Assembly (NCBI GenBank): GCA_023078685.1
Contig: JALGAS010000006.1
Coordinates: 4,588,001 to 4,652,000, forward strand
Direction: 5' to 3'
Source of the DNA: Neopestalotiopsis rosae
Lineage: Eukaryota > Ascomycota > Sordariomycetes > Amphisphaeriales > Sporocadaceae
Length of the DNA: 64,000 nucleotides
In this document: positions 57,701 through 64,000 of the stretch, piece by piece
How the letters are laid out: every line of letters begins with the position of its first letter
How positions within the stretch are numbered: position 1 is the first letter of the stretch
Position numbers and translations under genes: made by a program
The notes under the pieces: generated by a model
The model's database searches: none
The model's input: only the letters and a program-made list of their open reading frames with translations
Told to the model about the DNA's origin: nothing

Positions 57701-58371
57701 CCGTATCCTCGGCGCCAACTGGTAACCAATCTGTTGTCTCTCTTACGTACTCTGTGGTTCGGAGCCAGGCAAAATCAGGGCACGGAGATTTCATCGGCGT
57801 TGCCACTTCATACCTTGCGAGTCTACAGCCCGGTGATCTCATTAGTGCTGCTGTGAGACCATCTCACGAGGCCTTTCATCTACCGAAGAACCCAGAAAAT
57901 CCAATCATCATGGTTGCTGCCGGAACTGGCATTGCTCCCTTTCGAGGCTTCATACAAGAGCGTGCTGCCATGATTGCAGCGGGACAAAAGATTGCCCCAG
58001 CCATCTTGTACCATGGCTGCAGGTCTGCCGGAAAAGACGATCTCTACGCACAAGAGATGGCAGAATGGGAGTCACAGGGTGCAGTAACAGTCAAGAGGGC
58101 GTTTAGTCGCGAACCGAGACTCTCCGCAGACTGCAAATATGTGCAAGACCGAGTGTGGGCAGATCGACAGTCTTTGCTGAAATCGTGGCGAAAGGGCGCA
58201 TTCGTCTATATCTGCGGATCCAGAGATATCAGTCGCGCAGTGGAAACTATGGCAACATGTTTCAAACAGGAGATCGCGGCCTCAAAGAACAATCCGATCA
58301 CTGATGAGGCAGCAAAGAAATGGTGGACAGAGCGACGCAATGTCCGTTATGCGATCGATGTATTTGATTGA
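54747..58371 (+). CDS. CYP505: Self-sufficient cytochrome P450-reductase fusion, CYP505 family
   Basis: Seven exons: 54747-55598, 55651-55767, 55824-56078, 56142-56855, 56948-57250, 57310-57623, 57699-58371 (1075 aa); introns 52-92 bp. CYP505 enzymes hydroxylate fatty acids near the omega end with electrons from their own reductase. P450 part: proline hinge PIPGPKGYPVIGN, I-helix FLIAGHETTSG near 275, ExxR in VLRETLR, heme loop FGHGVRACIG with ligand Cys409 exactly at an exon junction. Reductase part: FMN domain from about 505 (ILYGSNSGTCESMAQ), FAD motif RQYSVSS at 850-856, NADPH loop GTGIAPFRGF near 920, ending YAIDVFD. There is no membrane anchor, as in bacterial BM3. A Zn2Cys6 regulator and a SnoaL-like gene follow. 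Confidence 0.96.
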
Positions 58372-58889
58372 GGATGACTTAACTGTTGAAGAACTTGTCT
58401 CATTATTGTACAATCATTGTTAGGAGTTTTAGATACTTATAGAAGGGGCGCAACGGCCAAGTTGGAAGGTACTTAGATAAAAATTTGTTTTTGGTGGACT
58501 ATAACTCCTCTCAACCATTTTGGGAATGCATATAGCAAGGTGTGCTCATAAGTTGCCTCATTGTAATTAATTTATCATTCCAGAATATAGTTTAGATAGT
58601 AGAAATGAGTATTCGTGCTTTCTTATCAAAGATGATTGATTTTATGTAGACAGTATAAATCGCCCTAGCGAAACGGCAGTGCGGGCCAAAGAAGAAGTCC
58701 GGCCAAGACCCCGGGCTTTGTGGTTGCTAGTCAAGCACCGCTTACATGCTGCTTCTCTTTTTATCAAACTCTCACTGCGTTCATCCAAAGAAGACTCGAT
58801 GCTATAATTCACATCACCACTTACGGCTCTTTCCATGCATGTTTTATTCTGCTGACTTGAATTGATTCAAACCTATCGCAAGTCGAATA
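58372..58889. other. Intergenic between CYP505 and regulator genes
   Basis: CYP505 3' end and promoter of the regulator gene. No gene seen. Confidence 0.6.
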
Positions 58890-61153
58890 ATGCAGGCTAC
58901 GTCTGGAAGGGTAACCCGGACTCCGCGACGGCGAGCCTTGGCATGTCAGCAGTGCCGGAAAAAGAAGCTCAAGTGCGACCATAGTCAACCTTGCAGTAAC
59001 TGTTCTCGGGCAAGGAACAAGACATGCACTTATGCTCCTGCTACCACGGCTGACGATTCGGCCACGCCAGAACCCCGGCCCAGTCAGCCCTCCGTCAATG
59101 ATGCCCAGACACGGCATTCTCTCAGCTCGGCCCCCCGAGCGGAGGTATCCGGGCGGCTGGATGCGCTCAACACCAAGAGTCAGGATTCGCCAGGCTCTGC
59201 TCAGAGCGAAAGATGGGTTCCATCCGCCGTAGCAAGCCTGTTACTGCCATCGGAAGGCTCGCGAAACGGTCCTGCCAGAAATCAAGACACGTCTAAAACG
59301 ATACCCATTTCATCTTCACTCGAAGGCTTGTCTGGGCCAGTGCGCGGAGCCATCTTCAAGTCTCGGTTTTTTTCGCCGAGCAACTGGATTTGTTCAGTTT
59401 TGCTTGTATGTCTATTTACGCGACTGATGAAAAGCTTGTCATCTGCTGACAAGTATCGTAGGTACCTGAAGTCTTGGCCTGGATCGACAAGGAATATGCC
59501 ACCAAAGGTGACACTCTATCACTCAGGAAAACCTGCAAGCCTCTGATCAAGCGGTTGAAGCAGCAGCGATCAATGGTGTGGACGCCAGGAGACTATGGCA
59601 GATATCTCCCCGCCAAACAGCTGGCTGACTCGCTCATCGACTTGTACTTGCGAACCTTTGAGAGCGTGCTTCGGATTCTTCACATTCCCTCATTCAGACG
59701 TGATTATCATCTTGTGTGGGAGCAGGCCTCGGCTACACCACCTCACTTCATCATTCAAGTCCAGCTATGTCTTGCACTTGGTGCGAGCCTGTACGACGAC
59801 ACATTCTCTCTCCGAGGGCAAGCACTCCAGTGGATTCAAGAGGCAATAACCTGGGTCCACTCGTCAGAAAAGTCCTGTCTCACCATGGCCGGTATTCAAA
59901 ACTTGTGTCTACTGGAGCTCGCCCGGAGAAACACGATGGAAATCCACGGTGATCGCTCCTGGATCCGATCGGGAGTACTGATTCGAAGTTCCATGCTCAT
60001 TGGTCTACATCGGGATCCAGGTACTCTACCTGGAGTCCTTCCTGCACAGGCCGAGATACGTCGCCGTCTGTGGGCTACTGTGCTCGAACTGACGCTCAGC
60101 TCTGCAATGGATGCCGGTTGCCACCCTCTCATGTCGCTCGACGATTTTGACTGTGCGTTACCCATGAACCTCAACGACGACGAGCTTGACCTCGGGTCCA
60201 ACGCCGATCTCGTGGCATGCAACGATGAGCTGCGTACTGACACATCGCTACAAATTGCCTTGGCTCGGACGCTGCCTGATAGACTGGCGATAGTCAAACT
60301 GATCAACAGCATTAAAGCCGAAGCACTGTATTCGCAGATCTTGAGTTATAGTACGAGCTTCAAGGACACCTGCCGCCTACTCAACGATTCGCTACGCGCA
60401 CTCGTCCCGCCACCGACCGGCTTTCAACGTCTGTACTGCGAGATGACCATGTGCCGATACTTATTTACGTTACATCTGCCCTACATTCCCGTGTCAGCGC
60501 GAAATCCAATGTTCCTGCAATCTAGAAATATATGTGTCGAGGCTGCGTTGAGCTTTGCTCACTCGGCTCTCAATTCACCACTATTGCATGACCCGTTCCT
60601 CGAGTCAGTGCGGTTGGCAGCAGGCGTAGGTGCGCCTAGCGAGGATTTTTCTCGTCTTATTTTATGCGGCTTGGGACCTTTTAGAATTATACTATACCAG
60701 GCCGTCATGATAATTGCAGCAGAACTATGCACAACTTCGGTGGAAAGATCTGAAACTGCTTACTCGGACTCGACAATGGCACGCAATATTCGAACCCTGG
60801 AGATGAGCTCGCTCCTTCGCTTGGGAGTAGAATGCGCCAGGCTCCGCATCATGGCTGGACAGGACAACGTCAAGGACTACGTTACCTTAAAAGCGGTTTT
60901 AGCATGTGCCAATGCCAAAATTAAAGGTACATCGGTGAACGACGCGATTGAAGCAAGTGGCCTAGAGGCAGGTCTTGACGCAAAGGAAATACTCTCGCAA
61001 CTAGTCACCACGGGCGACCTCATCTCAGAGGAGCCAGAAAGTGTGCCAGATAGTGGCTCAACCAGCTTTGATGACTTTTGGACAGCCGACTTGAGTAATT
61101 ATGATGGATTCTTCCTTCTCTCGAGGGAAGATCTGTTGTCTTCTGGTATTTAA
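58890..61153 (+). CDS. Zn2Cys6 transcription factor, probable local regulator
   Basis: Exons 58890-59405 and 59462-61153 (735 aa); the 56-bp phase-0 intron joins CSVLL to VPEVLAWIDKEY. The zinc cluster is N-terminal: Cys19, Cys22, Cys29, Cys35, Cys38, Cys46 with RKKKLK between the second and third, preceded by a basic arm RTPRRR. Residues 50-150 are Ser/Pro-rich. The fungal_trans middle domain covers roughly 210-500 and includes RRRLWATVLELTLSSAMDAG, the core motif of this domain. The C-terminus is acidic (EEPESVPDSGSTSFDDFW), a possible activation region. Location between the CYP505 gene and a SnoaL-like gene makes it a candidate controller of both; this is inferred. Confidence 0.9.
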
Positions 61154-61333
61154 TTGACAGGCTTCTTGTGCTTTCAGGGGATTCACAGGTTGATTGCGCA
61201 CAGGTGGTTCAACGAAATTATGTGCATGCATTGATTAACATCTGGCCCTACTTGGGGCATAACGTTTTCAGAAGCGCCTTCAATTCCTTCGCGATCAAAT
61301 CTACTGTCTATCGCTCTCTACATTTGAAAACAT

Positions 61334-61822
61334 CTACACTTTCTGCTTCGCCTGCGTAATGATCTCGTGGAGCCTCGCAGTTGCCGTGGCGTCAAGAAAC
61401 TCGACGGCACTGTCCAACTGCTCTCCATCCTTGTCAAATTGGAGAATCCACATGAGCTCGTTCTCGGGCGCCTCCTTGTGTCCCTCACTCTGTCCCTTGG
61501 GGCACAAGAAGAAGCTAGCTCTCACCACAACCTTTCTCGCCGGCTCGTCGACAATACTGTCGTGAATGACAATGCGCGTTGACTCTATAAAGGGAACCAT
61601 GGCGCCCATGTGTTCGCGGAATCCAGCAAAGTCCAGCGCTTTGGATAGTCTTGGTTGCTGCTGCGTCATGTGCACGTGGCCCCAGGCCAGCGTGAAGTCG
61701 GGCGACATGAAAGATTTGAGGAGGTCCATGTTTGGCTGCCCAGTCGCGGGTGTAAAATTATAGGCTTCTATAAAGGTCTTGGCATTTTGTCGTAGCTTTT
61801 CGTACATTGAAAGTCCGTTCAT
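61334..61822 (-). CDS. NTF2/SnoaL-like small protein
   Basis: Single exon, 162 aa, from the ATG of MNGLSMYEK; the longer TTG-started frame is rejected. The pattern of an N-terminal helix (YEKLRQNAKTFIEAYN), a loop with PDFTLAWGHVHM, and alternating strands (TRIVIHDSIVDEPARKVVVRASFFLC, ELMWILQFDKDGEQLDSAVEFLD) is the cone-shaped NTF2/SnoaL fold. Fungal members act as small cyclases, isomerases or dehydratases in natural-product pathways, though many are uncharacterised. A signal peptide is absent. It faces the regulator gene tail to tail, 180 bp apart. Family is likely, activity unknown. Confidence 0.72.
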   Translation of the reverse strand: MNGLSMYEKLRQNAKTFIEAYNFTPATGQPNMDLLKSFMSPDFTLAWGHVHMTQQQPRLSKALDFAGFREHMGAMVPFIESTRIVIHDSIVDEPARKVVVRASFFLCPKGQSEGHKEAPENELMWILQFDKDGEQLDSAVEFLDATATARLHEIITQAKQKV

Positions 61823-62975
61823 CTTGATATATATCAGCAGCCAATGAAAGAGTCTATAAAATTGAGATGTAGGTCTCAGGTATGCAGAGAATTGACATCG
61901 CATCCGTCGAACCTGGCGGGTCAATTACATTTATCTCGATATCTCATTTACAAGCTAAAACTGTAACACGCACCGGACTCCGAGGTCGGATTCCCCATTG
62001 GAGCTGAAAGTCAACTTTGAGGATATAAGGTTGCACGAGCTTAGTCAGAATGCGTCTCACTTGGCCGCTTACCACAGGCTGATAATGAATTTTCCTGCTG
62101 CGTGTACTTGTGGCTGTATAATATAGTCATGCTGTACTGAAAGCCTAAAACAGTCTACATCCTTCTTCATTGGCTTATTCATGTTTATTGACGTTATACG
62201 AGTCCCCTATGATCATAGTATATCAGTACTTGGTAATTGGCTCTCACGTAATCCACAGCCACAGCATGTTTGTGGTACTTCGTTTATAATAGCATTTCTG
62301 TCCCCGCAGAATATGTCAAACTTTGAGACGGATGGATCTGGAAAAACGTCCTCCGCACCATTATCTCGTGCAACTTGTTTGCCACGCGAGAACTCTTGTG
62401 TTGCTACCAAAGCAGGGCAAACGACAGACTCGTGTTGGACATGTCAAAAACGACAATTGGTCTCACTCTCACGCCGTTGTCATGCATGATATTTCCAAGA
62501 CAAGTAATCTTGTTTCTCCTGAATCACAGGTCCTGACATGTAAAAGAATATGCTGACATGATTTGCCAAGTCGAAAAGTCCTTGATCTACTGTCTTAATG
62601 GTCGTCTGAAACAACCTAGCCCCTTTGCTTGAATGTCTCCAACCGTGAGGTTTTGGGGTTGTCTGGTTGTGCAAGACTGAGCCTTCAGACCAATATTGGA
62701 AAACGGCCAGTACTGGCCCTAGGCTCAAGGCCCATGTCGCACTTACTGTGACCAGGTACGAGGACATGTCTATCATACTCGATGTGTCACCGGTCTCAAG
62801 TTAGGGAGCCATTTCTTAGCTGTGCTGATAGGAACCAGGCAACGGCTATGAGCGATGACCGAGACTGCCTCAACCTTGGCTATTAATGTCTGTGTGTGTG
62901 CCGATCTTGTGTGGCGATGGGACCTGATGTGATCAAACGCCGAATCTACAGATAATACACATTTTCTCAGCGAAG
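61823..62975. other. Intergenic, no gene seen
   Basis: Divergent gap between the SnoaL-like gene and the secreted protein at the right edge. The frame at 62181-62489 contains one CxxC pair but not a complete zinc cluster, and I do not accept it as a gene. TCTATAAAAT near 61852, read on either strand, is a possible TATA element. Confidence 0.5.
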
Positions 62976-64000
62976 ATGAACTATATGACAGAAACCAGCA
63001 TGGCCTACAGTGCACTTCTCACCATATTATTATTCCCCTTCCGACCACAGGCAGCCTGTATAGTGGATGAGTGAGTTCTAGTTCATATATGATCAATGTC
63101 GTCATGATATCTGACCTATCATAGGTGCCATCAAGCTATTTTTCCGTGTCAGGACCCCGAGGTTGTCGCTAATGGCGTGGCATTTTGTGCCACTTTGAAC
63201 AATCGTTATGTATACGCATCGGAATTACCAGCACGAGCCACGCGTGTATGCGGCGGCGTGAATAAGGTCCAATATATATCGGGTAGGTACCGAATGATTA
63301 CTGCCCTTCAAGGCAATCCAAAGACTGACCTGGTCGTAGCATGCAATTGCGGGCCAATGTGTTCCTTTGATAATATGACCAGTTCTATCACCGTGTCGGA
63401 CGTTGAGATCACGACCATTGATGTGTCACTCACGATCGATACGTCAATCACGAATGAAACCTCCTTCCCGACCGCCACCACAGATGCTTCGGCTTCCACA
63501 TGGATGTGGAATCAAACTGTTCAATCAACTGAGACCATTACCAACGACGCCACTTTGACAGCCACAACAGTGACGACAAATCTACTATCAGATACTACAG
63601 CTGGTCCAAACGATATCTTGACCACGGACGCAATATCAACCAGTGCTTCATTGACAGCCTGTTGGAATACAACGAATGTGACGTTTGGATGGAATTATAC
63701 AACCTTTGCAACCGTTTCACGCTCAAAGCCGAATGTTACGTGGGCTGTCGGTCCTCCTCCCCGCCTGTCTGCACGATCTTCAACGTCTTCTACAATCACG
63801 ACGGCGATAGTCTTGAATCCCGGTGCTGCTTCTACAACGACGACCGATCTCAGTTCAACACCTACCTCGACATTATTATCTGTGTCAAGTTGCATACCTG
63901 GACTTGAGGAAAACGTCGGTGTGCTCAACGGAGACCTCGAGGACGGCCTGTCGCCTTGGTCCTTTGACGTGGCTGAGCCTCGCACCGCCAAATACGGCAC
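62976..64000 (+). CDS. Ser/Thr-rich secreted surface protein, 3' end cut by window edge
   Basis: Exons 62976-63070, 63125-63282 and 63340 to beyond 64000; introns 54 and 57 bp. The frame is still open at the edge, with about 303 residues visible. The ATG at 62997 is an equally good start. A signal peptide (LLTILLFPFRPQAA) is followed by a Cys-rich head with nine cysteines (for example ACIVDECHQAIFPC and ACNCGPMC), a pattern seen at the N-terminus of many fungal extracellular proteins. About 150 residues rich in Thr/Ser with NxT/S sites follow, like a glycosylated stalk. The last visible part, VLNGDLEDGLSPWSFD, matches the opening of the jelly-roll carbohydrate-binding-like domain common in such proteins. 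Wall or adhesion role is inferred. Confidence 0.75.

Noticed and set aside
62181..62489. Frame with SCWTCQKRQ, recalling a Zn2Cys6 start
   Set aside because: Only one CxxC pair; the remaining four cysteines and the regulator domain are missing.

Overview
This window comes from the nuclear genome of a filamentous ascomycete (Pezizomycotina). A Sordariomycete, possibly hypocrealean, fits best, but that placement is inferred from gene content and not tested by a tree. The evidence is compact split genes with GT-AG introns of about 49-152 bp, two Zn2Cys6 regulators with fungal-type middle domains, a CYP505 self-sufficient P450, secreted GH62 and GH10 plant cell-wall enzymes, an AfeA/TmpA pair, and fungal versions of mitochondrial and nuclear-pore proteins. 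I built 25 gene models by joining exons at splice sites that keep the frame. All but the last, which runs off the right edge, are complete. Two introns appear to use GC-AG splice sites.

0-20 kb: a cytosolic GH78 alpha-L-rhamnosidase faces a Zn2Cys6 regulator. Next come a GPI-anchored secreted protein, the mitochondrial ribosome assembly factor Rsm22/METTL17, a membrane-tailed thioredoxin divergent from a SPOUT RNA methyltransferase, a MYND-finger protein, and a secreted AIM6-like phosphodiesterase. The gap at 16.8-17.5 kb holds a degenerate duplication and a minisatellite of about 52 bp.

20-30 kb: an AltA1-like small secreted protein, a GH62 arabinofuranosidase and a GH10 xylanase (together an arabinoxylan-degrading pair), an intradiol aromatic dioxygenase and a HAD hydrolase. 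A gap of 3.6 kb without recognisable genes follows.

33-46 kb: an adenylate-forming 4CL-like enzyme diverges from a TmpA-type membrane oxidoreductase. This matches the afeA-tmpA pair that controls conidiation signalling in Aspergillus nidulans. It is followed by an unassigned protein, an FAD monooxygenase, an Ivy1-like BAR protein, a Nup53/Nup35-type nucleoporin and Fmp46.

46-64 kb: an unrecognised 863-residue protein with a possible Cys cluster and RRM-like fold sits behind 887 nt that contain no ATG on its strand, which suggests a very long AUG-free leader. Complex I NDUFA2 and mitochondrial pyruvate carrier MPC2 share a divergent promoter. A small module combines a CYP505 P450-reductase fusion, a Zn2Cys6 regulator and an NTF2/SnoaL-like protein. 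The right edge cuts a Ser/Thr-rich secreted protein.

The strongest leads are the AfeA-TmpA signalling pair, the AUG-free leader of the RRM-like gene, and the CYP505-regulator-SnoaL module. No CRISPR array, intact transposon, rRNA or convincing tRNA was found.
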